A stretch of 64,000 bases of DNA from Candidatus Gemmiger stercorigallinarum (GCA_019119495.1 DWWX01000020.1:183738-247737); one strand, 5' to 3'. Counted from the stretch's first letter, positions 1-8,680 are shown. Notes: generated by a model not told the origin, from the sequence alone. Numbers and translations: made by a program.

Positions 1-571
1 TGCGCAGCGAGACCACCGCGTCCTGCAAAAACTTGTTGGTGGTGGAGTTCTTGATGATGTTGTCCAGCTTGGTGCGGATGGAATCCTCGGTCTGGCGGAT
101 CTTGCGGCGCAGCTCCCGCAGCGTGGCGCTGGCAGTGTCGGCCATTTCCTCCGGCGAGAGGATGGACTCAGTGATCTGCCGCTCCAGCACAGGCTGGGGG
201 CTGAGGGCGAAAAATAAATCGTCCACCGGCAGCACATCGTGGTCAGAGACCCCGTACCACTTGCTTAACCCGTCAAAGTTGCGCAGGGTGGCGGCGACCT
301 CCAGCAGCTCGCCCATCGAGAGGATGCCGCCCTTGACCGCATGGGCGGCGATGCGGCGGGCGTCCGACACCGCGCCGAAGCGGGGACTGCCGTTTTTGAT
401 CAGCAGCGAGTTGACCGCGTCGGTCTGGGCAAGGGCCCACCGCTCGTCCTCCGGGGTCTGGCAGGGCTGGATGGCCTGCATCATCTCTTTTGTCTCGCGG
501 CAGGCGCACAGCTCGGTGGCGCGGGCAATGATCTTGTCCAGCTCCAATGTCGTTCGATATGAGATATCCAT
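1..571 (-). CDS. mutS2: Endonuclease MutS2, N-terminal part (cut by window edge)
   Basis: About 190 residues of the N-terminus are present; the rest lies left of the window. The protein starts MDISYRTTLELDKI and continues with the helical core and lever region typical of MutS2, including a run of charged coiled-coil-like sequence near residues 145-190 (LRRKIRQTEDSIRTKLDNII). MutS2 is a MutS homologue that lacks the mismatch-binding domain. It acts on recombination intermediates and on collided ribosomes in Firmicutes. The ATPase and Smr nuclease domains would be beyond the edge. An ATG further upstream is followed at once by a stop, so 571 is the start. It is the last visible gene of the era operon, 53 nt after recO. 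Confidence 0.85.
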   Translation of the reverse strand, partial: MDISYRTTLELDKIIARATELCACRETKEMMQAIQPCQTPEDERWALAQTDAVNSLLIKNGSPRFGAVSDARRIAAHAVKGGILSMGELLEVAATLRNFDGLSKWYGVSDHDVLPVDDLFFALSPQPVLERQITESILSPEEMADTASATLRELRRKIRQTEDSIRTKLDNIIKNSTTNKFLQDAVVSLR

Positions 572-624
572 AAATTTTGTTTACTCCATGGCAAAGGGCA
601 GCCGCAGCGGCCGGGCCGGCGCGC

Positions 625-1374
625 TTACAGCTCCCCCAGTGTTTTTAAGAAATCCAGGCTTTTCAGCCCCTGGCCCAGGTGGGCCAGCAGATACCGCTCG
701 CTGACGAAACCCAGCCGTTTCAGGCTTTGGGGCGTCAGCGTAAAGGCAAACAGTTTTTTGTCCTCCGCCAGGCAGATATGCCGCAGCGCGTACAGCGCCC
801 CTGCGTCCAGATTGGGCGTCCGGTTGAGGCGCCGGGCACAGTCGGCACAGAGCAGCGTGCCCTCGGCGGGGTCCAGGTAAAAATCGCCGCCGTCGTATCT
901 GCCGCAGGAGGCACAGGCCAGCAGCTGGGGCATATAGCCGGACAGCGTCATGGCCCGCAGCTCGTAGATAGCCTTGAGCTGGGGCAGCGGCCGCTTGCCC
1001 TCGCTGAGCATATACAGGCTGTTGAGCAGCAGGCGCAGATGCTCGGCCGACTCCGGCGGCGCGGGCGAAAGCGCCGCGGCCACCTCGGCCAGATACATGG
1101 CAAGCGCCATGCCCTCCACGCTTTGGGACAGGCCGTGGAAGCTGCGCTTGATCTGGGCCGAATCGATAAAATGGCTGGACCGCCCGGCGGTGATGACGAA
1201 CTCGGAGTAGCAGAACAGCCCGCAGGCGCTGAACAGCTTGTTTTTGGGCCGCAGGCTGCCGCGGGCCGAGGCCGACACCACGCCCAGGTCAGGGGTCAGC
1301 AGGGTCAGGATCTGGTCCGCCTCCCCCACTTTCACCTGGCGCAGCACAAGCCCCGTTGTCGCTGTCTGCTGCAT
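625..1374 (-). CDS. recO: DNA repair protein RecO
   Basis: A 249-residue protein starting MQQTATTGLVLRQVKVGEADQIL, the usual RecO beginning (OB-fold N-terminus with the GEADQIL motif). A four-cysteine zinc site follows at about residues 148-173 (CASC then CADC). RecO works with RecR to load RecA on SSB-coated single-stranded DNA. The reading frame is open for 52 codons upstream, but the start at 1374 is preceded by a GGGAGAGGA ribosome site and matches family length. It lies downstream of era and of a YqzL-like ORF that overlaps its first 86 nt, so translation is probably coupled. Confidence 0.95.
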   Translation of the reverse strand: MQQTATTGLVLRQVKVGEADQILTLLTPDLGVVSASARGSLRPKNKLFSACGLFCYSEFVITAGRSSHFIDSAQIKRSFHGLSQSVEGMALAMYLAEVAAALSPAPPESAEHLRLLLNSLYMLSEGKRPLPQLKAIYELRAMTLSGYMPQLLACASCGRYDGGDFYLDPAEGTLLCADCARRLNRTPNLDAGALYALRHICLAEDKKLFAFTLTPQSLKRLGFVSERYLLAHLGQGLKSLDFLKTLGEL

Positions 1375-1498
1375 AGCTGTCCTCTCCCGGCAGCGCGTTG
1401 GCGGCGCGCTGCTGCATTTTATAGTCCAAATAGTACCAGATATCGCCGGTTTCGGCAAATCGTTTCCATTGTTCGTCCGGGCTGCCCGGTCCGTGCAT
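1289..1498 (-). CDS. YqzL-like small protein overlapping recO
   Basis: A small ORF between era and recO, at the place where Bacillus carries yqzL. Its first residues include WKRFAETGDIWYYLDYK, which resembles the YqzL pattern (Trp, Phe, Thr-Gly-x-Ile, then Tyr-Leu-x-Tyr-Lys). After about 25 residues it becomes low-complexity and runs 86 nt into recO in another frame. An ATG at 1498 is used here; a GTG at 1507 in the same frame is an alternative, and an AAGGGG motif lies just upstream. The short N-terminal match plus synteny is the whole case. The function of YqzL is unknown. Confidence 0.55.
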   Translation of the reverse strand: MHGPGSPDEQWKRFAETGDIWYYLDYKMQQRAANALPGEDSYAADSDNGACAAPGESGGGGPDPDPADP

Positions 1499-1635
1499 CT
1501 CCGCCACCCCTTCCGCTTGTTGTGATACAACCCAGTGTAGCGCAGCCAGGCGGCAATGTTTGTCTGACTGGGGCGGCGGGAAAATTTTCCATCAACGCAC
1601 GGCGGAGGGCGGCATTGCGCCGGCAGAATAAGCGG

Positions 1636-2553
1636 TCAGGGTTTGGCAAATCCCAAATTGTCCAGCTGGCGCTCGTTGTCGCGCCAGCCTTCCCGCACTT
1701 TGACCCAGCATTGCAGGTTGACCTTTGTTCCCAGCAGCTCCTCGCAGTCCAGGCGGGCGGCGGTGGCGATCTTTTTCAGCATCTGGCCGCCTTTGCCGAT
1801 CACCATGCCCTTGTGGCTCTTTTTCTCGCAAGTGATGGCCACCGTGATGTCGATCAGGTCTTTGTCGGGGCGCTCCTTGAAAGAATCCACCGTCACGGCG
1901 ATGCCGTGGGGCACTTCCTCCCGCAGGAAAAGCAGCGCCTTTTCCCGCACCAGCTCGGCCACCAGTTCCTTCTCCGGCAGGTCGGTATAGGCGTCGTCGT
2001 CAAAATAGTGGGGGCCGGGGCTGCCGTAGGGGGCCAGAACGTCAAACAGCGCGTCGCAGCCGGTGCCGTCCATGGCCGAGAGGGTCAGCACCTTGTCAAA
2101 GACGCCGAACTCCTCCACCTGGCGGCGCCGCGCCTCCAGCGCGGCAAAATCGGAGAGCAGGTCCACCTTGTTGATGATCCCCACGGCTGGGCCGGCCTTT
2201 TTCAGCGCCTCGACCATTTTCAGCTCTGACTCGGTAAAATCGCCGGCAGGCTCAAACAGCATCAGCGTCACGTCCACGTCGGCCAGGCTGGCGGAGGCTG
2301 TCTGGGTCATGCGGGCGTCCAGCTTGTTGCGGGGCTTGTGGATGCCTGGGGTATCCATCAAGACAAACTGCACCGGCCCCTTTGTCACAATGCCCATAAT
2401 GCGGTTGCGGGTGGTCTGGGGCTTTTGGGTCACAATGGCGACTTTCTCCCCCACCAGACGGTTGGTCAGGCTGGATTTGCCCACATTGGGCCTGCCCACC
2501 AGCGCCACAAACACACTGCTGGTCCGGGCGGGCTCATTCGGTTTTGTCGTCAT
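1636..2553 (-). CDS. era: GTPase Era
   Basis: A 305-residue GTPase. The G1 loop is GRPNVGKSSL near residue 18, G3 is DTPG, G4 is NKVD, and a KH domain with the GKGG loop (VIGKGGQMLKKI) lies near residue 250. Era binds the 3' end of 16S rRNA and helps 30S subunit maturation at the membrane. The start at 2553 has a GGAGAG site; an in-frame start 15 codons earlier has poorer support. It overlaps the end of dgkA (2534) by 20 nt, as expected within an operon. Confidence 0.97.
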   Translation of the reverse strand: MTTKPNEPARTSSVFVALVGRPNVGKSSLTNRLVGEKVAIVTQKPQTTRNRIMGIVTKGPVQFVLMDTPGIHKPRNKLDARMTQTASASLADVDVTLMLFEPAGDFTESELKMVEALKKAGPAVGIINKVDLLSDFAALEARRRQVEEFGVFDKVLTLSAMDGTGCDALFDVLAPYGSPGPHYFDDDAYTDLPEKELVAELVREKALLFLREEVPHGIAVTVDSFKERPDKDLIDITVAITCEKKSHKGMVIGKGGQMLKKIATAARLDCEELLGTKVNLQCWVKVREGWRDNERQLDNLGFAKP

Positions 2554-3037
2554 GGGGCAAACTCTCCTTTTTGGGTGCCCCGCCAAAGCGGAACACAAAC
2601 AGATAGGTCAGGATCAGCGACACGGCAAGAACGATCCAATTCAGCGGGCTGGCGGTCAGGTTCGACCACAGCCTTGCCAGGCGCTCCGGCTGCAGAAACA
2701 AAAAGCCGCCCACGCACAATGCGCCCACGGCGCTCATCAAAACGGCGCCGGCGGCCATGTCCTTGGCGGCGCCGGCGCTCCACCAGTGGGTGGTGTCCGG
2801 CTTGTCCACCGCACGCTCCACCGCCGAGTTCATCAGCTCGGCCTGGATGACACAGAACACCGCCAGCGATACCAGCGCAAAACCGCCCGCATCCAGCCCG
2901 GCCAGCGCCGACGCCGCATAGGCGTAGGCGGCCGCGCACAGATGGAAGCGGACGTTGCGTTCTTCCCGGATGGCAAGGCGGATGCCGTTGTAGGCATAGA
3001 CGAAGCCCCGCCCAAAGCGTTTGAGTTCAGACTTCAT
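2534..3037 (-). CDS. dgkA: Diacylglycerol/undecaprenol kinase family protein
   Basis: A 167-residue membrane protein with three to four hydrophobic helices and the family signature around residues 65-80 (AELMNSAVERAVD; compare E-x-x-N-S/T-A-x-E). Gram-positive members mostly phosphorylate undecaprenol for cell-wall lipid recycling. It has a fourth hydrophobic segment at the C-terminus (residues 135-157), making it longer than the about 120-residue minimal form. It sits between ybeY (11-nt overlap) and era (20-nt overlap), the classical Firmicutes order. Confidence 0.9.
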   Translation of the reverse strand: MKSELKRFGRGFVYAYNGIRLAIREERNVRFHLCAAAYAYAASALAGLDAGGFALVSLAVFCVIQAELMNSAVERAVDKPDTTHWWSAGAAKDMAAGAVLMSAVGALCVGGFLFLQPERLARLWSNLTASPLNWIVLAVSLILTYLFVFRFGGAPKKESLPHDDKTE

Positions 3038-3527
3038 CGCTGGTATACGAAACGGTACGCGGCAGGCCCAGCTGCACCAGGACGGCTTCCTCCTTCTCGC
3101 GCATGCGCACGGCCTCCAGGCCGCTGGCCTCGTGGTCATAGCCCAGCAGGTGCAGCATCGAGTGGACGGTCAGGTAGGCGACCTCCCGCTGGAGCGAATG
3201 CCCGTACAGCTCGGCCTGCTCCATGGCGCGCTCCATCGAGATGACGATATCGCCCAAAATCTTGCAGCCGTTGTCCTCGTCGATGTCATAGACGCCGTTT
3301 TCCCCCATGGGGAAACTGAGAACATCGGTAGGCATGGGTTTGTTGCGGTACTGTGCGTTCAGCTCGGCAATGCGGGCGTTGTCCACAAACGTGACGCTGA
3401 TCTCGGCCGAGCCGTCAAATTTTTCGTATTCCAGCACGGCGTTGCAGCTGCGGCGGATCAAAATGCGCAGGCCGGACGGGATCTTGACCGTGTTCTGGGA
3501 GTTGGTGATCAAAACCTTGTTGGACAT
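3027..3527 (-). CDS. ybeY: Endoribonuclease YbeY (16S rRNA maturation)
   Basis: A 166-residue protein with the zinc-binding signature HSMLHLLGYDHE near residue 125 (H-x3-H-x5-H) that defines the UPF0054/YbeY family. YbeY acts in 16S rRNA 3'-end maturation and ribosome quality control. The start MSNKVLI at 3527 is chosen because the upstream extension in the same frame is shadow sequence from phoH. It follows phoH by 40 nt. Confidence 0.95.
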   Translation of the reverse strand: MSNKVLITNSQNTVKIPSGLRILIRRSCNAVLEYEKFDGSAEISVTFVDNARIAELNAQYRNKPMPTDVLSFPMGENGVYDIDEDNGCKILGDIVISMERAMEQAELYGHSLQREVAYLTVHSMLHLLGYDHEASGLEAVRMREKEEAVLVQLGLPRTVSYTSDEV

Positions 3528-3567
3528 AGGGGCGCTTCCTCCATTCTGGCGGCCGGGGCAGCCGCCG

Positions 3568-4584
3568 TCAATTTTCTGTATCCTGCTCCGGCTGCACCGC
3601 CTCTGCGGGGCCGGATCGTTCTGCTTTCTGCCTGCGGCGGGCGGCGGCCCGGTCGTAGGCTTTGATGATCTGCTGCACCAGACGGTGGCGGACCACGTCT
3701 TTCTCGGTAAAATACACCTGAGCGATGCCGTCGATGCCCCGCAGCACCCGCAAAGCATCCACCAGGCCGCTGCGGCTCTTGTCCGGCAGGTCGATCTGGG
3801 TCACGTCGCCGGTGACGACCACCTTGCTGCCGGCGCCCATGCGGGTCAAAAACATCTTCATCTGTTCGGGGCTGGTGTTCTGGGCTTCGTCCAGAATGAT
3901 AAAGGCGTCGTCCAGCGTGCGGCCGCGCATGTAGGCCAGCGGCGCAACCTCGATCATCTGCTTTTCGGTCAGCTTCTGGAAGGTCTCGGCGCCCAAAAGG
4001 TCAAACAGACCGTCGTACAGCGGGCGCAGATACGGGTCCACCTTGGTCTGCAGGTCGCCGGGCAGAAAGCCCAGCTTCTCGCCCGCTTCCACCGCAGGCC
4101 GGGTCAGGATGATGCGGCTGACCTCCTTGCTCTTGAACGCCTTGACCGCCATGGCGACCGCCAGGTAGGTCTTGCCGGTGCCGGCAGGCCCCACGCCGAA
4201 GGTGATGGCATGGCTGCGGATGGCGGCCAGATACTCTTTCTGGCCAAGGGTCTTGGGATGGATGGGCTTGCCCTTGGCGGTGACGGCGACAAAATCGTCG
4301 TTCAGCTCCTTCAGGCGCTTTTCCTCGCCGCCGCGGGCCAGGCTGATGCAGTAGCGCACCGTCTGTTCCTCCAGCGGGGTGTGGTTCTGCAAAAGCATCG
4401 CCATGCCGTCCACCGCGTGGATGGCGGCGTCCACGTCCTCCGGTTCGCCGGTAAACTTCAGCGTCGAGCCGCGGCAGACCGCCGTGACATGGAAAGCCTG
4501 CTCCAGCAGGCGGATATTCTCGTCCCGATTGCCGAAAATGGCGGCGGCCAGCTCGATGCTGTCCAGTTCGATCCCTTTTTCCAA
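3568..4584 (-). CDS. phoH: PhoH family ATPase
   Basis: About 338 residues with a Walker A motif GPAGTGKT near residue 132 and a Walker B DEAQN near residue 230. PhoH-like proteins are RNA/nucleotide-handling ATPases of unclear substrate and are syntenic with ybeY in Firmicutes. No ATG fits. A GGAGG motif lies 11 nt before a TTG at 4584 (MEKGIELDSIEL), which matches the family N-terminus. A TTG at 4602 overlaps that ribosome site and is less likely. The last 30 residues are a charged, variable tail. Confidence 0.9.
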   Translation of the reverse strand: MEKGIELDSIELAAAIFGNRDENIRLLEQAFHVTAVCRGSTLKFTGEPEDVDAAIHAVDGMAMLLQNHTPLEEQTVRYCISLARGGEEKRLKELNDDFVAVTAKGKPIHPKTLGQKEYLAAIRSHAITFGVGPAGTGKTYLAVAMAVKAFKSKEVSRIILTRPAVEAGEKLGFLPGDLQTKVDPYLRPLYDGLFDLLGAETFQKLTEKQMIEVAPLAYMRGRTLDDAFIILDEAQNTSPEQMKMFLTRMGAGSKVVVTGDVTQIDLPDKSRSGLVDALRVLRGIDGIAQVYFTEKDVVRHRLVQQIIKAYDRAAARRRQKAERSGPAEAVQPEQDTEN

Positions 4585-4687
4585 CAGGCAGACAACCTCC
4601 AAATATAGACATTACTATCTGAATTATAGCACAATTCTTGGCAAAAGAAACTGTGAATATTGCACAAAATTTTATAGGGCGTTGTTG

Positions 4688-5884
4688 TCATGCCTGCGGC
4701 GAGGGCGTTTCGGCCAGCGGCTGCATCGCACCGGGGCGGGCAATGTCGGCCCGGAACACAAACTCGGCGGTGCAGTACACCCCGCCGTCCCGCTGCACGC
4801 AGGCAAAGCTTTGCTGCTCGATCTCGGCGTCGGGATATTCCACCAGCAGCTGCTGCACACAGCTGCGCTTTGCCAGGGCCTCGGCGGCGGCCGGCGTGTA
4901 GGTCAGCTCCCGGTCGGCGCGCTCCATCTCCCACCGGATGTACAGGCAGCCGGGCAGGGCCAGTTGTCCCAGCGCAAGGGGCTGCCAGCTTTCGCTCCGG
5001 TCGGCCTCGGCAAAGGCGGCCTGGGACTCCTCCAGCGGCAAAGCGGCCCCCGGCAGGTACAGGGTCTGCTGCATGGCGCTGCGCCCGGTCAGGACGCTGA
5101 CAGTCTGGCGCAGCGGCTGCAGGGCGGTGAAGCTCCGCTGAACGCGGCCGGTCACGCTTCCGGAGGCGGACTGATACACCGGGTCGCCGTCGCGGTCGGC
5201 CCGCTGGGCGTTGGCCAGCAGCTGGCCTTTTGCCACATACTGCCCTGGCGCCGCCTGGGCAAAGCCGCTTGCCACCCGGACCGCCAGCACCTGGGCGTTG
5301 TCGCTGGCGTACAGGGCGGTCTCCGGCGTTGCGGTGCGGATCGACTGCCGCTCCATGGCGGTGGTCTCCACAAACAGACAGCCGCCGGCAAAGTTCAATC
5401 CCACCCAGCCGAACAGCTCCGGCTGGGCGGCCAGCTGCTGCCGGGCGGTCTGCAGCAGCTCCTCCGAAACGCGGGTGCCTTCCCGGATGCCGGTTCCGTC
5501 CAAAATCTGCCGCACCTGCCCGGCCCGGGCGGTATCCAGCGCGCCGAAATCGATGGTCCAGACAAAGCCGGAGAGAAACCGTACCAGCACCACAAACAAG
5601 AGCGCGCCCACCCAGACGCCGGGCCTTTGCCACAGCCGTTCCGCCAGCCGGCCCGGCCCGGTGCGCCGCAAAACCCGCAGCTGCAGGCCGCTGCGTTCCG
5701 CCAGCTGCCGCAGGCGGGCCAGATCACGCCCGGCCGCCGCCGCGCTGTAGCCGCTTTGCCCGGCGCAGCGGACGCGGCGCAGCCGCACGCCGGCCGCCGC
5801 CGCATCGCTCAAAAAGCGCCGGGCGTCCGGCCCTTCCACCAGAATGCGCAGCCGGTCGGCAGCCCAAAAGCGGCGTTCAGCCAT
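4688..5884 (-). CDS. yqfD: Sporulation protein YqfD
   Basis: A 398-residue protein with an N-terminal cytoplasmic domain (about residues 1-85), one membrane helix (about 90-110) and a long extracytoplasmic region, the YqfD layout. In Bacillus this gene is transcribed in the mother cell under sigma-E; its biochemical role is not known. It overlaps yqfC by 8 nt, and the pair is conserved next to phoH in spore formers. An ATG at 5884 has a GGGGTG site 6 nt upstream; a GTG at 5893 is possible. Confidence 0.88.
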   Translation of the reverse strand: MAERRFWAADRLRILVEGPDARRFLSDAAAAGVRLRRVRCAGQSGYSAAAAGRDLARLRQLAERSGLQLRVLRRTGPGRLAERLWQRPGVWVGALLFVVLVRFLSGFVWTIDFGALDTARAGQVRQILDGTGIREGTRVSEELLQTARQQLAAQPELFGWVGLNFAGGCLFVETTAMERQSIRTATPETALYASDNAQVLAVRVASGFAQAAPGQYVAKGQLLANAQRADRDGDPVYQSASGSVTGRVQRSFTALQPLRQTVSVLTGRSAMQQTLYLPGAALPLEESQAAFAEADRSESWQPLALGQLALPGCLYIRWEMERADRELTYTPAAAEALAKRSCVQQLLVEYPDAEIEQQSFACVQRDGGVYCTAEFVFRADIARPGAMQPLAETPSPQA

Positions 5885-6194
5885 TTGGCACACCCCATTT
5901 CCGGGTAAAGTCGATGCGCGTCACCCGGCCGGTCACGCTCAGCCGTTTGCCGGCCAGCGATTCTATCCCCAGGTCTGCGCCATACAATGTAATAACCGAC
6001 CGCCCCATATCCAGGCAGACGCGTTCGGGTGTGAACTCCAGCACGCGGCGGCAGCCGTCTGTCAGCACAGAGCCGCCGCGGATCTCCAGTTCCGGCAGGC
6101 GGTAAAAAGCGGCGTCCGGCTGGCCGAACAGCGATTTCAGGCCGGGCCGGGGCGGCTTGGCAGGCCGCGCGGCCCGCGGGCGGTATCGTTTCAT
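5877..6194 (-). CDS. yqfC: Sporulation protein YqfC (YabP/YqfC family)
   Basis: A 105-residue protein with a basic N-terminus (MKRYRPRAARPAKPP) followed by a beta-rich YabP-like domain (for example ELEIRGG near residue 41 and RVCLDMGRSVITLYG near residue 60). YqfC is a sigma-E-dependent sporulation protein whose partner is YqfD. AAGGGGG lies upstream of the ATG. It is the first gene of the minus-strand operon and is divergent from ylbJ, with 73 nt between them. Confidence 0.85.
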   Translation of the reverse strand: MKRYRPRAARPAKPPRPGLKSLFGQPDAAFYRLPELEIRGGSVLTDGCRRVLEFTPERVCLDMGRSVITLYGADLGIESLAGKRLSVTGRVTRIDFTRKWGVPNG

Positions 6195-6267
6195 GGCGGC
6201 GCCCCCTTTGCTGTGCTCGGCAGGATCGCACGATATACCCCAAATATATAGCACAGGAGGCCCAGTT

Positions 6268-7347
6268 ATGATAAACCGTTTTGTCCGCCGCCTCGTCCTG
6301 CCCGCCGCAGCGACCTGCACGCTGGCATTGCTCAGCCGCCCGCAGGCGGCCGCCGAGGGATTTGCCTCCGGGCTGCTGCTGTGTACCCGCAGCCTGCTGC
6401 CGGCGCTGTTCCCGTTCTTTGTGGTCAGCGCCCTTTTGACGGCCGCACCGGGCGCGGAGCTGCTGGCCCGGCCGCTGCGCCCGCTGGCAAGGGCCTGCGG
6501 GCTGACCGGCGCCGACGCGGCGCTGATGCTACTGCTGTCCTGGCTGGGCGGGTATGCGGTCTGCGCCCGGCTGGCCGGCGATGCGGTGCATGCCGGCCGC
6601 ATGGACCGGGACCAGGCGCAGCGTTTTTGGATCGTCGGCTGCTGTTCCGGCCCCGGTTTTGTCATCGGCTGCGTGGGCGGGCTGATGCTGGGCTCCGTGC
6701 GGCTGGGCGCGCTGCTGTACGGGCTGCAGCTGGCGGCCAATTTTGGCGCCGCCGCGGTCTTGAGCCTTGCCGGGCTGCTGCCCCGGACTGGCAGGCAGGC
6801 GCAGGCCTGTCCGCCGGCCGGCGGACAGGGTGACGCGGCTGAGCCGCCGCTGTCGCTGCCGGGGGCCATTGGCAACGCGGTGGACAGCAGCCTGACGGTG
6901 TGCGGGTGCGTGCTGTTTTTCCGGGTGATGGGCGCCGTGGCCGAGAGTTTCCTGCCCGAGGACGCGGCGGCCGCGGCCGTGCTGCGCGGACTGCTGGAGG
7001 TCACCGCAGGCTGCGACGCCTTTGCCGCCATGGGCGGCGGCGCTGCGCTGCGGGGCGTCTGCCTTTGTCTGAGCCTGCTGGGGCTTTCGGTCTTTGTGCA
7101 GCTGCGGGCGCTGGCAAAGCTGCCGCTGAGCCCCCTGCTTCTCTCCCGCGGGGTGCACGCGGTGGTTTTGCAGGGGCTGGTCCGGCTGTGCGCGCCGGCG
7201 CTGCCGGGCGAATGGGCGGCGTACAGCTCGTTGTCCCGGCGGGTGGTGACTGCCGCGCGGATGCCCCCGGACGCCGCGTTTCTGCTGCTGTGCTTCCTGT
7301 GCGCCGCGCTTTACAAAGCGGGCAGAAAACTTTATAATATGCGTTGA
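6268..7347 (+). CDS. ylbJ: Sporulation integral membrane protein YlbJ
   Basis: A 359-residue polytopic protein with about eight hydrophobic segments and the nucleoside-recognition (Gate) motifs of YlbJ/SpoVV-type proteins: SLLPALFPFFV near residue 43, LSWLGGYAV near residue 91 and a CCSGPGFV region near residue 130. YlbJ (SpoVV) helps move dipicolinic acid toward the forespore in Bacillus. An AGGAGG site lies 8 nt before the ATG. Divergent to yqfC, so both may respond to sigma-E, although I could not define a sigma-E promoter. Confidence 0.82.
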   Translation: MINRFVRRLVLPAAATCTLALLSRPQAAAEGFASGLLLCTRSLLPALFPFFVVSALLTAAPGAELLARPLRPLARACGLTGADAALMLLLSWLGGYAVCARLAGDAVHAGRMDRDQAQRFWIVGCCSGPGFVIGCVGGLMLGSVRLGALLYGLQLAANFGAAAVLSLAGLLPRTGRQAQACPPAGGQGDAAEPPLSLPGAIGNAVDSSLTVCGCVLFFRVMGAVAESFLPEDAAAAAVLRGLLEVTAGCDAFAAMGGGAALRGVCLCLSLLGLSVFVQLRALAKLPLSPLLLSRGVHAVVLQGLVRLCAPALPGEWAAYSSLSRRVVTAARMPPDAAFLLLCFLCAALYKAGRKLYNMR

Positions 7348-7387
7348 GGGCGGCCCCGGCGCGGCGGCTGCGCGGAGGTGAAGCGAG

Positions 7388-7606
7388 ATGTTCAAAAAAA
7401 AGCTGTACGGAAGTAAAATCGCCCCCGCTTGCTCATACTGTAAATACGGCGCACAGGCTGCCGACCGCAAGATGATCTACTGCCGCAGCCGCGGCGTTGT
7501 CTCGCCCTATTACAGCTGCCGCCGGTTCCAGTACGACCCGCTGATGCGGGTGCCCCGCCGCCGGGAACTGCCCCAGCTGGACCCGAAGGATTTCGTTTTG
7601 GACTGA
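7388..7606 (+). CDS. Small Cys-containing conserved hypothetical protein
   Basis: A 72-residue basic protein with four cysteines (CSYC near residue 16, one near 32 and one near 44) and a tail of charged and proline residues. The spacing suggests a small metal-binding fold, but it fits no named family that I recognise. GGAGGTG lies 8 nt upstream of the ATG. It sits 40 nt after ylbJ and 36 nt before the next membrane protein gene, probably in one transcript. Confidence 0.7.
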   Translation: MFKKKLYGSKIAPACSYCKYGAQAADRKMIYCRSRGVVSPYYSCRRFQYDPLMRVPRRRELPQLDPKDFVLD

Positions 7607-7642
7607 CCCCGCCCGCTGCCGGGAGAAGGAAACTGGAGAGTT

Positions 7643-8545
7643 ATGAAAAAGCCCCGCAAAAAGATTTCCCTGCATGCCGAGATCAATACCGCCGTTCAGA
7701 ACAAGCGTCTTGTGATGACGGTGTATTTTCTTTTGCGCCTTTCGGTGATTCTGGTGATGATCGCCCAGGTGTTCAACCGCAATTTTGAAAATGTGTTCCT
7801 CTGCGTGCTGACGCTGATCCTGTTCACCGTGCCGACCATCCTGGAGCGCCGCCTCAAGATCGACATCCCCAATACGCTGGAGATCATCATCCTGCTGTTC
7901 ATCTACGCAGCCGAAATTCTGGGCGAGATCCAGGCGTTCTATGTCTATATCCCAAACTGGGACACCATGCTGCACACGATGAACGGCTTTCTCTGCGCGG
8001 CCATCGGGTTTTCGCTGCTGGATATCCTGAACCGCAACGAGAAGGTCAAGTTCTCGCTCTCGCCACTGTACCTGGCCATTGTGGCCTTCTGCTTTTCCAT
8101 GACGGTGGGCGTGCTGTGGGAGTTCTTTGAGGCCGGCATGGACTACTTTTTCCTTTTGGATATGCAGAAGGATACCGTCATCAACAGCATCGGCAGCGTC
8201 ATGCTGGACCCCACCGGCGGCAACAAGGTGGTGCTTGTGCAGGACATCGTCGACGTGATCGTGGTACAGGCGGACGGGACCCGGACGGCGCTGGGCCTGG
8301 GCGGATACCTGGATACCGGCCTGTGGGATACCATGGAGGACCTGGGCGTCAACTTTATCGGCGCGCTGGCCTTCTCGGTCATTGGCTACTTTTATGTGCG
8401 AAGCCGCGGCAAGGGCCGCTTTGCCAGCCGCTTTATCCCGGTCATCGTCCCGGACAAAACACAGCCTGCCGCTCAGGCGCAGACCGGCCAGGCCGCAGAC
8501 GCCGCGGCCGCCTTGCCGCCGGAAAGCCCTCAGGGCCCGGTTTGA
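7643..8545 (+). CDS. Polytopic membrane protein, YjdF/DUF2238-like
   Basis: A 300-residue protein with about six hydrophobic segments between residues 25 and 250 and a disordered Ala/Pro/Gln-rich tail. The motifs WDTMLHTMNGF (about 110), GVLWEFFEAGMD (about 157) and DTMEDLGVNFIGA (about 228) look like the acidic/histidine membrane motifs of the YjdF (DUF2238) family; this assignment is from memory of the motif pattern. Function unknown. The ATG has an AGAAGG/GGAG region upstream. It is the last protein gene before tRNA-Thr. Confidence 0.6.
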   Translation: MKKPRKKISLHAEINTAVQNKRLVMTVYFLLRLSVILVMIAQVFNRNFENVFLCVLTLILFTVPTILERRLKIDIPNTLEIIILLFIYAAEILGEIQAFYVYIPNWDTMLHTMNGFLCAAIGFSLLDILNRNEKVKFSLSPLYLAIVAFCFSMTVGVLWEFFEAGMDYFFLLDMQKDTVINSIGSVMLDPTGGNKVVLVQDIVDVIVVQADGTRTALGLGGYLDTGLWDTMEDLGVNFIGALAFSVIGYFYVRSRGKGRFASRFIPVIVPDKTQPAAQAQTGQAADAAAALPPESPQGPV

Positions 8546-8580
8546 CAGTGCGCCGGCGCCGCCGGAGGGGGCTTTTGACA

Positions 8581-8680
8581 ATTTTTGCAGGCAGAGAGCC
8601 GGTTTGGGGCTTGACTTCCTGCAAAAATACGGTATACTATATTTTGCTGTGTCCACGGTCTGCGGCAGGCACAGCAAAAT
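8581..8680 (+). repeat. Two perfect 11-bp inverted repeats flanking the tRNA-Thr promoter
   Basis: The first repeat pairs 8581-8591 (ATTTTTGCAGG) with 8618-8628 and encloses the -35 element. The second pairs 8641-8651 (ATTTTGCTGTG) with 8670-8680 and ends directly at the mature 5' end of the tRNA. The first could be the terminator or attenuator of the upstream gene; the second could fold in the tRNA precursor leader. Confidence 0.6.
8611..8638 (+). promoter_or_regulatory. Promoter of tRNA-Thr
   Basis: TTGACT (8611-8616), a 16-nt spacer, then TATACT (8633-8638), close to the sigma-A consensus. Transcription would start about 35 nt before the tRNA. Confidence 0.75.
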
